From Amblyornis subalaris (Eukaryota > Chordata > Aves > Passeriformes > Ptilonorhynchidae), in NCBI GenBank assembly GCA_018881555.1, contig JACAXG010000028.1, forward strand, positions 654,006 to 718,005: DNA of 64,000 nucleotides. Direction: 5' to 3'. The translations under genes were made by a program, and so were the position numbers. Shown here in pieces: positions 12,701-27,700 of this stretch (positions are counted from its first letter, which is position 1; every line of letters begins with the position of its first letter). The notes beneath the pieces were generated by a model. That model was not told the origin of the DNA, did not search any database, and was given only the letters and a program-made list of their open reading frames with translations.

Positions 12701-15700
12701 TGGATCTAAGTCAGTTCTGTTCACTATGCTTTGGAGTAACGTGTGCTGGTCAACTTTCCTCCTCTCTCGGTTCTGGCCTTCCGCAGCTCCTCTGTCCTCG
12801 TGGCACCCAGTGCTCTCCGAGCTCCCCTCGCTGTCCCCCGTACCTGTTTTGGCCCACGTGCTGTTCTGCTCAGCCATCTGGGAAGCAGCAGAACTCTGGC
12901 TGTTGAGATCATCCTCCTCAGTAGACTTCCATCCATTTGTAAACTTCCTGCTGTTTCCGTTCACACCTTCATTGGAATGCTGATTACTAGGCAGTTTGCT
13001 CCATTCCCCGTTGGAAATGTTGGTGCCAGTGTTTTGTGCAGGGCTGCCCCATCCTCTTCTGCTCCCGCCAGCACTCACACCGTTCCCGCTTCCCCACGGC
13101 ATGTTCTGGGAGTTGACTGTCCCTGCCTCCCACACCCCTCCGCCTTTATTCCCGTTGATTGGAAAGTTAGTGCTGCCAGGCCCGCTCCCGCCCGGCTGCA
13201 TTAGAGTTGCATTCACAGTGTCACCATTAGCTTGGCTGTTTGGGCCTGGACATTTGTCTCCAGAGTAACTGGAACCATAGGCACCCCAGGTAGTACCATA
13301 AGAGCCGCCAGTTTTGGCCTCACCGTTGCTCAGGTGAGAGATGGAAGTGCCGTTTGCCACTGGAGAGGCCTGAATCTGAGAATGATTCATTGTGCTCACG
13401 CGCCAGGCCCCGGGCCCTGCAGTGTTGGGCAGCTCATTCATCTGCACCGAACCAGCAGAGTTTGGTAAACTAGAGGTCATAAAGTTAGTAGTGTTATTTG
13501 GTCCATTCATTTCAGTGTTAAGGTTTTGAGGTTGCCCACTGAATGAAACATTCCTTGTACCATTTACTTCAGAATCACAACTTTCCTGAAGGCTTCCCCA
13601 GGAACCATGGGCTGAGCCACCCACTTTCGAGTTAATACTCTGGCTGTTGGCCATCTGACCTATGGTACTGCACTGAATGCTTGTGCCAGGACTCCCACTC
13701 CCCACGGACCCTTTCAGGGCATGTCCACTGTTCTCCAACACGGACCAGGCACCATGGTTGCCATTTGAATTCAAAGTGCTTGGATTTAACCCTCCATTTG
13801 ATGAAGAGTTTATGGTGCCCCAAGCATTCATTCTATTGTTGCTACTTTCAGATTTGCTGTCAGGAGCATCCACAGAAACTTGACATGTGCTTATTATGGA
13901 TCCATGGGATAACCCCCACGGCCCATTAATACTTCCATTGCCCACATTATTGCTGTTGCTACCAACCACAAACTTATTCTGAGACCCATGTCCGATGCCA
14001 TTGCGAATGCCATCGCTTTCTCCGCCTGTGCTCCCTGAAGCCATGATAACGAGGTTCCGCTCTGACCCAGAGCTGGAGGCAGAGTCAGTGTCCATACATT
14101 CTGAAGTCAGCTCTGGGTCACTGCCAGTGATTGATGGCCATGCTTCTTTGTCAGAGCCGTCTACGATAACTTTATCCCAGTTTGTGCTGGAGTCACTATT
14201 TGAAGAGACTGGTCCCCAGTGAGAATTTTCATAATGGGATCCTAGACCACTGTGGTTCAGATCTAAAATGAAGAAGGAAAGTCCAAGAGCATTACTGTAC
14301 GTTTAGTATTATTACTTCATTAAGCAGAAGAGGAAAAAAAAGTATAAATATATTAAGCCAGGAATTATTTTGCTTATTATTTTGCTTCTGTTAAAACTAC
14401 AGTCATGGAAAGTAACGGAGAAAGCTCCAAGCACAGCTGCCCAAAGGCTGTCACGCACAACTCAGAACACCTCCCAGCATGCAGAGCTGCTCTCAGAAAA
14501 ACCTCAGAGAATGTTAGACTCTTAAAGGTCTTTTTTTTCCAGAGAAACATTTTCTAAAAGAATGCTCTGTATCACCATATACAAAGTATTTTCTAAAAAC
14601 ATATACCTATTAGAAACTACAATACTACATAAAACCCAAAAACATTCTGAAAGGCAGAAATCCCAAGAGGACGTGGCCCTGGCCCAGCAACACCAACTGG
14701 TACTGGCAACACACACCTTCCCACCCCCGTTACAGACGTTGTGTAAGAGTCTTCAGTACAACTTATTCAAGATATTTTCTTTTATACAACAACTTGGCAT
14801 AAAAAGCACAAGATCCATCTGAAGTTCTGCTTCAGAAAGCACTGATGCACAAGTCTATTTTTAACTAATCTTTAATCAATATCAATACTACTCATCCTAG
14901 AGTGAAAAAGAATTGAGTCCAAGACCCTGGCTTCCAGAGTTGGAGCAGCACAGAGCAGGGATCACCCAGCGCTCCTCAGCACCCAGCTGGTGGGAGCTGG
15001 GGGGTTCAGGCACCCAGCTGAGCTTCACCTGGTAAACACAATGTGAGAAACGAGGATGGTGGCTCAGCAGCTTGCCACAGGAGGCATGGGGAAAGACCTA
15101 TGGCAGGCAGACAAAGTGCTGTGACAGTGCCCAGCAGCTCCTGGAGAGCCACTACCATCCTTGGGAGAACTGGGAATTCAACCGAGCATAATCCAGAACC
15201 TGCTGACTCCTGTGCTAGCAGAAGAACACTGTCATGTCCAACAAACCTCAAGGTTTCAACTCTCACCCTGGTATCTTAAAAAAAGATAATTAACCTGTAC
15301 TAAGGGACTGATCAAAGAGCTGTCTGCACTCTTGGGAGCAAGAGAACCAACAGCACAAAACAATATTCTGATTACACAAACATCACCCCAATAGCACCGT
15401 CCCTTCTAAAAGCAACACAAAGGCACACAGATGGCAAACAGCCTGAATTCAGCACAGAGAGAGATACAGGTTAAGACTACAAGTCAGAGAGAAATGGTAA
15501 AACAAACCCTAATTTGCACAGCAGCAGAATACATAAAGAAAGCTTGTATTTATTAAAATTTGATTACCCTAATTTAGCTGTGATGCAGTTTGTGCAGAGT
15601 CAATCCACCACCAGCACACAGTGATTAACTTTCACTCAGCCAGAATTTTCTCTCATTACATACAAAACTACTTTGACCAACAGTCTTTCTCCTGGACATA

Positions 15701-18700
15701 AATACATGTTAGTGATGTCTAATACGAGCCACTGTTCTGGAACATTCCTACCCGAACCCCCTCAACCCATGAACTTTAGAGACTAAGGATACAAATACTG
15801 AACAAGCAGATATTAGCTCTGACTTTTTGTATCTGGCAGAGACCACAAAAACACCCTCAAAATTGAAAAATGACATGTGACAACACACTGCATTTGGTGC
15901 ACAGCATGCAGAGCCAGAACAGCCTACTCTTGCTTTTCTTCCTAAAATTATTTAAAGTTGCAACTGAACTTTTGCTGCTTAAATTCTTGACAAAAGAACA
16001 CTTACACAAACCCAAGTTTCTTCAGATTCTGTGATCTGTTAAGATTGCTTTCAGTAATTTGTAATTTAATGCTTTCCAGCTATGAGTTATCCTGCAGGAA
16101 ACATTTGCAGGAAACATTTGCAGGAAACTGTATGTATCTAAAAAAGCAGTTTGTTTGTTTCACAGTATCATCACATGGGCTAAAATAAACAGGATTGAGA
16201 AGCGCAAATTAAGAAATACCTGAATCTTGCACTCTCTGTCTCCTTTTCCTGCTTCAGTACACCTGGTACCCCAGACTGTCAATACCATACCTTGCCAATC
16301 ACTGTACATTTGGGCCTTATGAACAAATGCATTTTAGTAAATAAACTCCTGAGCTTTAGCAAATAATCACGACATGATTTCCTCCACAGTGCGACGTGTC
16401 TCTGATAGAAAGCACAAGCTTGCACAGATTATTCAATACCACAAAGAGGCAAGTCAGCATGGAAGCACAGAGGTAAAAAAAAAAGACACAGTATTTTAAA
16501 GCTAAGGTGCCAAAAGCTCTTAGTATGAATTCTGACTTAATCAGAAAATTAAAAATGTTAAGCCAAATAAGTATGCAATGGCACAGAGAAAGTCTACTGC
16601 AATCATTCACACACACATGCTACTCAAAAGCGTAAGCCAAAGAATAAAAAAAAAAGAATAATAAAAAACAAAATTGTGTGAAACATGTAACTACCACAAA
16701 CACATAATGCAAAAGCAGGTGAGATGGAAGTAGCTAACCTGACTGGTTAGGGGAGTGGCTCACCAAGTCCCGAATGGGAGGCATGCCTACAAAAAAAAAG
16801 CAAGAAAATCACAGAAGTGTTACTTCAGTAAATGAGAGAACAGTCCTCAAAGCACTCACTGCTGTAACCCCAATCTCTATACCCCTTTCTCAGGACAGGT
16901 TTCTCTCAGAGCCAGCTCAGTCTCGCTGTCTGCTCCGAATCACGTTCCCCACGCAGGGAGCAGGGACACGACAGCAAACCCAGCCTGTGGATTTCAGCAT
17001 TAGCAATTCTGCTGCTTTTACAACACATTTCCATTTCTAGCTAGTTGTTACACATTTGGCATTTAATGAACCGATTTGACATGTCCTTAACAGTTTGATT
17101 TATACAAAAAAGAGGAAGAATTTATAGCCACCAAAACCAAAACCAGTTCATCTTGGACTATGCTGACTAAGAAATTGAGAGGTCAGCCCTGAAACTTCAG
17201 CAAGTTCCTCTCCCCTCTCTGAACAGCACATTTGCTCCACCTCCAAGTCAGTACTGTGCTGCCTGACTGAGCAAACAGCAACCTCTAAGTATTGCCCAAT
17301 GCTGATTTAACCCAAGCACGTGCATAACAAACTGTCATTTACCCTCTTTCACAGCCTCCTCCCCACTGTGTCACACAGGCACTGTATGGAATCAAAGTTC
17401 ATGTTTCAAACTCACAAATTTTACAGCTGGAGACCATCACTGTTCCACTGAAGACAACGTTCCCCAAATTATTTCAACCTCCATCACTATGAACTGCAAA
17501 TCCCAACTGCTCCCTTCTACCCTGACTCCTCCAATAGCCGAGAAACCTCCTCAGGTTACAGGAGGGACCTTTTGTTCCCAAAGGCTCTGGCTGGGACACA
17601 ACTTCGTGGCTCCACTGCGAGATGCACCAGTATAAAGGGAGACAGAAGGAATCCAACCTGGAGCCCTGCCAGGAGCCGGTGGTGCTCTCCTGTTCTGCTC
17701 CGGCCACAGTTGTAAGCAATTACTGCTGGCACGTGCTGTAGTTCATGACATAAATCATTTCATTGTGGAACAACCACCTGGTTATTCCACCATGTTCCAG
17801 AGCAGACGTGAGCAAGCTCCAGGGCAGCGATCAACCCTTCCTTCCGTCTGAAGTTTGCACATGGGGCACGTCAGTGAAGCCAACAACTAAACTGGGTATG
17901 AAAGTGTCCTGATAAAGAGCTACTTACAGAGATTTCTTAAAATAACCATCTTGGCACAAGCCTGGATCTGTTTCAGAAGCACTACAAGGCACGAGCTTCA
18001 TTTATGTGTCTTCACTAAAAAGATATGCCAAATGTCCTAAAAACAGCAGGAAGAAACCCAACCCACAGGACTATCCCTTCTTCAGCTTCACTTCTAGACA
18101 AAGCATGTTGATTTTCCAAACAGGAGATGACTGTTCACACAAAACACAAGTGAAGAGATGGGGTTTAAACCACTGATATAATTTAAAAATTCTCCAATAC
18201 CAAAGACTTAAAATCTTAGTGTGGCCAGGGCAATTAAAGACTTTAAATTCACCAGTAGCTGTGTTCCCTGGCTTTTACAAAGCACCTATCAGACCATTCC
18301 AACCACAGCTGGAACTGGGGAGAGATTCTTTCAGGAATGACACATAAAACAACCACAGCCATTCCTGATTCCAGCAATTCTGACTTCAACACTTCAAGCC
18401 ACAGTTCTTCTTTTAGCCTTAATCTCAGTAGCCATTAAATAATGCTTGGAAAAAAAAATGCAAGAAGCTATTCCATTAAGGTATCAAATTTAACTCTAGT
18501 GTCCATGGATAGCCTGTCAAGGATAGGGAAGTGACCTACAGATCTGTCAAATTTCAGATCTACATGTCTGTCAAATTTCATGAGATTTTTGATTTCAGAG
18601 GTAACAAGGAGAGTACCGGAAACTGCTGGTGGAGGCTGAAAGAGGAACTAGGGAGAGTGAGTAAAACTGAGATAGGCAAATGACAACAGCATTTCCTTTC

Positions 18701-21700
18701 ATACACAGAGGTGTCAGAAGACATTAGGTCCCTCTTGCCTGCTGCTGGACTGGGGCTATCTCCACCTCACCTCACCAGAAACGCATCAGACAAGAGCTTG
18801 AAACCAGGACAGAAATTCAGAAAAATTATCTGCCTTTACATTATCATCTTGTCTATGCTTATGGAAGAGCATGACGACACACTCAAACCAGATGTCATTC
18901 CTGGTTATTCCAGGGAAAAAGACCCTCCAAGCACACACGTGGCACCAGGAAAGGAGACCTGACTGTCCAGCCTCTGGTGGCACTTCTGAGTTTTCCTGGG
19001 ACACATGGAATGCCAGGAGCAGAGCACACAGGGACAAAGCTCTGACAGGAGCTACAGGCAACGCAGACATTTTCCTAAGGTGACAAAGTGATTTGGCCAA
19101 TCCTTCTCTGCCCTGAAGGCTCTGGGAACCTCGTTGGTACCAGCTGGATGTGTAGACACACCATTCAAATAACCAGGGTATTACCCAGACCACAGAGCCC
19201 CCCCAGGAAGGCAGCTGCCCCAGACATCAGCACAGCACTGGGACACACTGGCAGGGCCCAGTCCGAGGGTGTCCAGCCCGAGGGTGTCCAGCCACACCAG
19301 CACTAAATGAAGGCAAACGAAGCAAACTTGGGAAGAATGCAGTACACAAATGGGAACCCAGCTAATTAAATATCAGGGTGGTGTTCACAAAAGAAGTGCA
19401 GTGGAGGAGGGTACACAAATCCTCTGGATACAACTAGGAGACTTAACCGGTTATAGAAGCACTAATACTTCTAAAAATTAGTTTACGTGTGAATTTTTAT
19501 TTAAATCACCACTTGCTACCTACCACACAACTTGACCAGTAGAGTATATATGCTGCAGAAGTTTCATCTGAGAGGCAAGTATATGAAAGGTAACTTTAAA
19601 TGTCACTACAGGCAGGAACAACATCATACAGGTGAAGCAAAAAAAATAAACTACTTAAAAATTACTGATTGCAGTGGTAAGGAGATCTATCAGTATGTTA
19701 CAGAAACAATACTGGAAAGTAATATGAGAAACATTCCTCAAGGACACATGCATAAACTGCTTCCAGTGCTTTGTTTACTCTTATTTTAAATACCGCTTCT
19801 TCAAGATTCAGTAATCAGAACAGCTCAAAATTTAACTCAAACTTGAAATATCAAGGTTATTTTCAGGGCTTTTTTTTGTCTTTTTATTTTATGGAAGGGG
19901 CTGAGAGTCACATCCTTTGTGGTCTATAAAACATTAATTTTGAGAACATTGGGAATTCAGTAAAGCCACAGAAGAAACTATTTGTGGCAAAAACTTACAT
20001 CCTCACTGCCACATGCACACCAAAATATAAACACAAGTACAAAAATAAGAAAGTATTTGTCAAAAGTATTAAGCATTAGCATGCATTAATACCAAACCCC
20101 TTTGAAAAGCTAGATCCATCATGGAAAGTTACTTTTTTCAAGCCCAAAATAAACAACATTAATGTCCTGTAAAATTAACTGAACTGCATGTTAGTGCAGT
20201 CACTGGACAGCACATCATACACGTGTAACAGGTAAGTTCACCTGACTTCAAAGGCTATTTGACGAAATGTGTAACAAGCCAAAATAGCAAAGGATAACTG
20301 TACCAAAATAGCAATAAAGATAAAGGTGTATCCATCTTGTAGGACAACCAAGCTTCAGGTGGATAAACTGAGGAAAAACTGACCCAACAACAAATTGCAA
20401 TTCTGATATCCTGAACAAGCTGTACCCTGACTGGATCTCCAGCTACGAAGTTAAAAAAGAAAGAGAAGTCTCAAGGTGCTGTTCAGAATCACATAAATGT
20501 GTTAGAAGGGACCTTAAATACCATCCAGTCCCACCCTCTGCCATGGGCAGGGACACCTTCCACTAGCCCAGGTTGCTCCAAGCTCCATCCAACCCGGCCT
20601 TGGACACTTCCAGGTATGGGGCAGCCACAGCTTCTCTGGACAACCTGTGCCAGGGCCTCCCCACCCTCACAGGGAAGGATTTCTCCCCAGTATCCCATCT
20701 AACCTGCCCTGTGGCAGTGTGAAGCCATTCTGCCTTGTCCTGGCACTCCAGACCCTTGTAAATAGTTTCTCTCCACCTTTCTTGCAGCTCCTTCAGGCAC
20801 TGGAAGGCCACAATTAGGTCACCCCAAAGCTTCTCTTCTCCAGACTGAACAATCCCAATTCCCTCAGCCTTTCCTCACAGCAGAGGGGCTCCATCCCTTG
20901 AATCATCTCANTGGACTTCTCTGGACTGGCTCCAGCAGCTCCACGTCCTTCCTGTGCTGGGACCTCAGGGCTGGAGGCAGCTCTGCAGGTGGGGTTCCAC
21001 CTGAGCGGGCCAGAGGGGCAGAATCCCCTCTCCCCTGCTGCCCACGCTGGGGGATCAGCCCATCTCTGGGACGGGTCCTGAAGGCCCTTTCTTGTGAGAT
21101 CTGCCTATCAAAACTGGAAGCAAAAAAGGTGCTTTGTACCACGACCATGCTTGGATCAATGCTGAGGATAAACACTGGAAATCTGGAGCATGGCAGTGGT
21201 CACACTGGAATCACCACCTGCTCCAAACCTGCCACGTCTGTCACACACTGCTGGCAACAACGAGCAACTGAGACAAGGGCTGAAGCTTCAGTGCGGAACT
21301 TGCACACAGAGGCCAAAACCATCCCGCGATGTTCAATACCAAGCTCCGACACAGGAAAGTATCTCCTCACGCTACAGCTTACAGTGAAAGTTTCAATAAT
21401 GTTGGCTGAAATACTCCCCTGATAACTGAACTTAAGCTATTTGATTTTAGCTAAAGGAAAACAAGGTACCTGCCCTCACCTGGCTGTTTTTTGCTGCTGT
21501 TGGGCACTTCTCCGTTGGTCACGGGCTGGTTATTGGTGCCAGTGCTGCCTCCTGACTGGCCGTTTAACACTTTGGGAGTGGATCCCAGGTTTGCAGCTAT
21601 CACTGGTAACTGCTGCCCACGTTTCAGAAGCTGTTTCTGTTCCTGGTGTCGGAATCGCGGTGGTACTTCCCGAGGAGGGTATCGAGGCAAGGGCTGCTGC

Positions 21701-24700
21701 TGGCTGCTGGCTGGGGCCCGCTTGGCATTATTAGTAGTGCTGGTTCCTGTGGAAGTGCCGTTGGAGGTGACAGGCTGGGGCTGGCTTACACTTGTCTTGG
21801 TTTGTTCTGGCACTATCCCCACCCCCAGGAAAAAGAAAGTGGGACAAAGTTATTCATGTGAACAGCAACTTAGAAAATCGAAGACTAAGTCAATACCATT
21901 AGAGGTGTTTATATATGATGTAATGGCAACATTTCTTCTGATTCAAACTCTAACTCATCCCTGAGAAAAAGCTCTGTTATCCCACAATCACACACTTTCA
22001 CAGCACAGACCTGGAAGCAGGAATATGCCTTCCTATCACCCCTAAGCAAGCTATCTCAGTTACAGTATGCTACTCCTAGCCACCCTTCTATAGCTTTTTG
22101 TTGACAAATCAGCACTGTGCAGTTTATTTCAACATTTAACCTTTTTTTAGAAAACGTTTAAGTACTAAAAAATTAAGTTGCCCATTGGAGTAAGATTTTA
22201 AGTGCTCTGGCCCAGCCCAAAAAGAACAAGGGGTGACCAGGACCTACAGGATGTGTTGCTAAGGCTTCCCTGCCTTAGGGAGTCCAGCATTCAAAGGGAA
22301 AGTTACGAATGCCCTCAAGTGATTGCTGCCAGCAGGAACGGCTGCCAGCACAGGGAACACTGCATGCAGCCCGGCAGGACAGCGCTGGCACTGGGAAAAT
22401 GCCAAATGTGCAACTGCAACTCCAAATTATCTGAGTCCCGACAGCACGGCCCTGGCAAGGTGAGGGGAAGGTCAAATCGCTGGCAGAGGTCATGGGGAAC
22501 ACGCCAAACCCATCACAGCCCCAGCTCCACCCCCCACTCAGCAGCACCTCAGCAGGGCCGACTATGGGGGCAGGCATAGGGAACAGGAGAGTCAGTCAGG
22601 GCACCAGGTAGGAAGGCACACTGAGCTCCTGGTGGGTGACTCCTGGTGCTACTGCCACCCCTCCCACCTGCAGGTGAGCCGTACCCAGCCCTCCACAGGT
22701 GAGCTCTGTCCCTCCCTCACAGTATTGATATGTTAATGTACTTTTCAAATTTCTTGGATGAGACATCCATGAAGTGTGTTAATATTTACTGTGCAACTTC
22801 CCAAGATACCTCAATACTTGACCGTGACCTCCCTCAGCACTAGGAATAGTTACTACATGACTGAAAATGTAGTTTCCATTTCTTAAAGATTTTCTTAAAA
22901 TCTTTAAGTTTGTTTAAAGACCATTTTATCATTCCCTTTCAGGAACCGAGTCATGGGAATACAACATAAAAAATAAAAACAAACCCAAGCTTTTGTTTAA
23001 GGAATCAATTTGAATGTTGTCAGCACTACTATAATTTCTGTTTATTTCTACTTTAATGTACAGTTATGTATTCTGAAAAATACAAACTAGAAGGTCTTTA
23101 GAATAAAAAGTCACCAAAGAATCAGCATCTGAGTTGTGTTTTAATGGAATATTGTATTTTTGCTGCTTAAGGGAAGCAGGAAAGAAAACCTGGAGACCAG
23201 CTTGTTTGACATACAGGTAGGCAGAAGCCTCAGCGTGAGAACACCCAGCTTCAGCCGCTCCCCCTAGAGCCCTCTGCCTCCCTCTCTGGCACAGCAGGGA
23301 CCCAGCTCTCCCAGTTCACAGCTGAGTGGAGAGCCACAGAATTAAGGAGAGGAAGGGCCAGGACACAAGTCAATTTATCACAGAGAGCACAGGGAATAGA
23401 AGGTATCAAAAGGCTATTAGATAAACTGGGAAGTTGAGAAAGATTACAAACGCCACCTCAGATTTCCTCAGTTTAAGCTGTGTCCTATATTAAGAGAAGG
23501 TAACTGACTCCTTGCAAGATGTTTTGATGCACATAACGAGACAAGAAATTACGATCAAAACTGCACTTCACCAAGTAATCTTAAACAAATCTACTTCATT
23601 TGGTCCTTCTAAAATTTCTTGCTTTATAAATAAAATAACTGAGAGTGACTAAGCCCTGAACAGGGGGGAGAGGTGCTACTTCAGCAAATTGCTGGGAATT
23701 TGTTGACAATTTAATGCAGAAGCTCTTTTCACTTTTCTGTGGTTCAGGTACTGCAACAAGCTCTGAAATTAAAACACATTTATTCCCACTCCACAATCTG
23801 TGTAACCAGTACCCAAACCTTAACTTTTGGCACTCTCCCTGTGCCTCCTGTTCCAGCTGATTCCATGGATGGCGCTTTCCAGCCTGGAGCACAGTTCAGC
23901 TGAGCTGAGCTGAGCTGACAGTGACACACAGAAACCCTTCCTGCAGCCAGAGTATCACATCCAGCCATCAGAGCAGCCCTGGGGCCACGGCCCCACGCAG
24001 GACACACACACTCCTTCAGCCGTCGGCACACACTATTTGAGGAGGTTTTTTCCCCACCGTCAGCTTAAGCAGAAAACACAAATACACCTCACTTGAAGAG
24101 ATTTTAATATGACATAATATTACAGCACCCAGTAACATGGTCACTGAGTCCTTCTCCTTCCCTGCCGCTTCCACTCCTGTACAACTGCTCCTCTGGGATA
24201 AAGTGAAATAATTTCCATCTGACATTCCCCGGACACCCAGACAGAGCTGCCAACAGCATGCTCAGGGCAGCCCCAACACTTTACTTTCCTAATTAAAGCT
24301 ACTTTAAGACCAAGTGTGTTAGAACAGACCCCAACGGACCTGCAGGAACACGAATCACTTTTGACTATCAAGGAGTGCAACAAATAAACAAGGTACTCGC
24401 TGCCTAGCCAGCCCTAAGGCACAGCACCAACAGCACTTCTTTAACAGTCTATGAATATTACATTTTTCATATATTGTAAGCATTCATTTCCTTAGCAAAT
24501 ACAGCAATTCTGTCTACTGTGATACCAGCAAACTGTATAGCAATCTGCCAGGTCCCAAGGCTAGGCTGTAGGATATGCAGAGTCCACATTCGTATGCTAA
24601 TTTTCAACTGAAATTATCCAAAGTGCAACAGAATTCCCTTGCTTTCGCTTCCCTCAGAATCATAGAGTACGTTTTAAGCAATACAATTCATCCTGTCCAA

Positions 24701-27700
24701 CATTTTCTGCTCTACAACTTCTCACAAGACTAAATAACACATTAATATTCCAATATGGCTACTATGAATTCCAACACCCCTAAATCACTATCTTAAGATT
24801 TTAATTTGTTCTAAACAAGTTGCTCGTTAATAAAAGTTTGTTCCGCACACCAGTATTTTATTTTGAATTGTATTAAGGCAGAAAGATAAAATTAACAGAC
24901 TTACAGTTTATCACAGTTAATTAACTTGACTAGCAACAGCAAGTTTACAGAAACTAGTATTAAAAATGACACATTTTCATAAAGAACAAACCTGCTGCAA
25001 ACCCTCAGAGCAGGGGGTGGTGGAGTTACAGTTTACAGAGAGATTCCAAAGAAAGACGCTTCCAACTTGTGTTGCTTTCCCACTCTGCAGATTTCATTAG
25101 AAAATGGAGGAGAAGCATGGTGTCATTTTACTGCTCCAGGAGCTGCCTGCCAACTCCTCCTGGAGCAGGGGCCCAGGGACTCACACTCCCCCTCCAATAA
25201 AAAAATGGCAGCTGCTTGAGTAACTTTAATGCAGATGGAAAACAGTTTCTCCCTCGCACAAAACCAGCGCAGAGAGATCAAATCCTCTCCTGACCCACAC
25301 AAAGAGCAGCGCCAGGCTGGCAGGGAAACACTCCTTCCTGCTGCTGCTGGAGCTGCCCCCCGAAAAACGCCTTGTGCTGCTCTCCCTGCATGGCATGTCC
25401 CGGAGTTGTCAGGGCTGGAATGCTGAAGGGCAAACAGAGGAAGTCTGGCTTTCAAGCTGACACACGTAAGATGTAGTGCTAGAATTTTCGTGGTGGAAAA
25501 ATGGCCGCAGCTGTGAGCTCGGAGCTGCTCTGGAAAATATCTCCGTGCTTGCCAAGGCTTTAACCCCTGCAGATCCGCGCAGAGGTGAGCGCGCCCTTCC
25601 CGCGGGACTGCGCGGCCACAGGCCCGACTCCCTGCATTCCTCTGGTCACCCTCAAGATTTAAGAGCTAGCAGAAGAGCTTTTCCAATCAGGAAAAGCACA
25701 GTCCGGCAAGCAAAAACCCCAACAAAAATCAGCGGGGTTTGTGCAGTCGGGCCATTCCGCCTCGCGGAGAAGAACACAAATGAGAAGTTTCCAAGGTGGG
25801 AAATATGAGTCAAAGATTTCAATTCCACACCCAGCTATTTTTAGAGCACTTTCCGTTTCAGTGGGCAGTTCAGTTTATTCTGTTCTGCAATGGAAGCGGC
25901 AGTTACTGGGCTGTAGTGACAGCCGGGTGCACTCGAGCTCGTGCTGCTCCCCCAAAACCCAGATGCTTTCAGAACCAGCCCCAGCACCCCCAGCTCTGGG
26001 CACTTTTCATCAATGACTTCATGTTGGTACAGTCAATTGTGTGCAAAGCGTATTTCAGCTCCCACTGAGCTCCCACCATGGAGCAGCACACAGAGCCAAA
26101 CTCAAACTTCCTTCTCAAACAGCCTTTCCCTCAGCGCTGGGCTCATCAGCACTACCTGGGGCCACAGTGCTGCCTGCAGGGGCCTGGTTCAGAGGAAATT
26201 CAGGATAAACGGATTGATTTGTCTGTCTTTAACAGCACTGACACTAAACACAGCAAAAGGACGTATTTTGCCAAGATAGAAGGAACACAACTGACAATTC
26301 TACAGTATTCTCAACAAATAGGGACTCCCAAATTATCCTTACTTTTTCCTAGAATACCTGGTACAAGAGCACCGGGAAGGCACATGTTGATGTGTTTTGT
26401 CAGCTGTTGCACAAACAGATAAACTTTCCACTTAGCAACTAACTAATACACTTGCCTCTAACTCTCCCTCCTTTAATAAAACCAGCTGGATCAAACCAGG
26501 CAGGCCAGAATCCCTGACACCCACAGGGATACCACACGTGCATTTTTAACTGCAATATTATGGAATTAAAATGCTGTTGGTACCAGAAACATTTCTATCA
26601 GCATCTTCTTGATTACTTTCACTCCCAGTCCTGAACAGGAAAACCCCCAGCTCCACGAACTTCCTTGGAAGGTTCCTGTCATTTTACAGGAACACTGGGA
26701 GCTGGTACAACCAGCAATTTCTTCCTTAGCTAAAACAACAGTTTAGAGCCAAGCAAACTACACTTAAAACCAAGAAATACCCTCCCTTCCCACCCCCAGC
26801 ACTTAACCAGCTCCTTTTCTTAAAGAGGCAAATAATTCTGAATTATTTAGAGATCCTATACTCTTGTATTTTATCTTCAGCTCATGCACAGAATAAATTA
26901 TTTAAGACATTAACGTGATGGAAACTTGGAAACTAATGAAACATTAATTTGCATCCTGAATACAAGGAGGCAAAACTGGTGAAACAAGGCAAGAGCCATG
27001 TGCAACACAAGCTTTGGATTTTGTTCCTATAGAAACTGTAGCAAAAAGTTGTGTATCTGCATCTCACGATGTCTTTTCTTCCACAGCACTGCCAGTTTTT
27101 GTTTCTCTGACAACTCTAAATTCCTGCTAAACTTTCTGAAATACCCTTTAAATAATATCATAATTAAGTTGGAACTTAACACTTCCATCAGCGAGTGTGA
27201 AGCCTCAGAGCAGGAAAAAAAAAAAAATTAAAAATTACTCTGTCCTTCGGAAGAAAGACATTTTCATTACATGTGAAGATTCCCACTAGGTAGCCTCCAG
27301 AGCAGAATTCCTGCCCTCCTGGTTCATGCTATTTTTAGCCATTTCCTTGTGCAACCTTGGCCCTGATGCGACGCCAGTGCAGCCCGAGCACATGGGTCAA
27401 ATGGGCACTCCACGTGCACATTATTAGTTACAGCAAAGCATTCTCTCATTTTCCTTCTTCACTGTCTTTTCAGACATATTTTATCACTTTAGAATAAACC
27501 CAGACATTTTCGTAATTCTTTATATCTGGTCTATTATCCTAGAAGCCTTATGGCAGGAGAGTACAGAAGAAAACCAATCCTCAGCCTGTATTCGAACACA
27601 ATTCCATGCACTGCTTGAAAAAGGATGTGTTAAAAAACCAGATGAAGAATATTTATTAATTATAATTGTCTTCCAGCAATTTTATTAATTATTCTGTCCT

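Larger units (their letters stand above)
14263..21479 (-). other. TNRC6A intron 5
   Basis: 7.2 kb. It contains the probable 48-nt cassette exon, the CR1 fragment at its 5' end (in transcript sense) and a short 13-bp repeat. The rest looks unique and AT-rich, with no further exon recognised. Confidence 0.85.

Noticed and set aside
12396..12983. A 195-codon plus-strand frame opposite TNRC6A exon 6
   Set aside because: It is the shadow of the GW-repeat coding strand, whose biased codons leave the antisense frame open.
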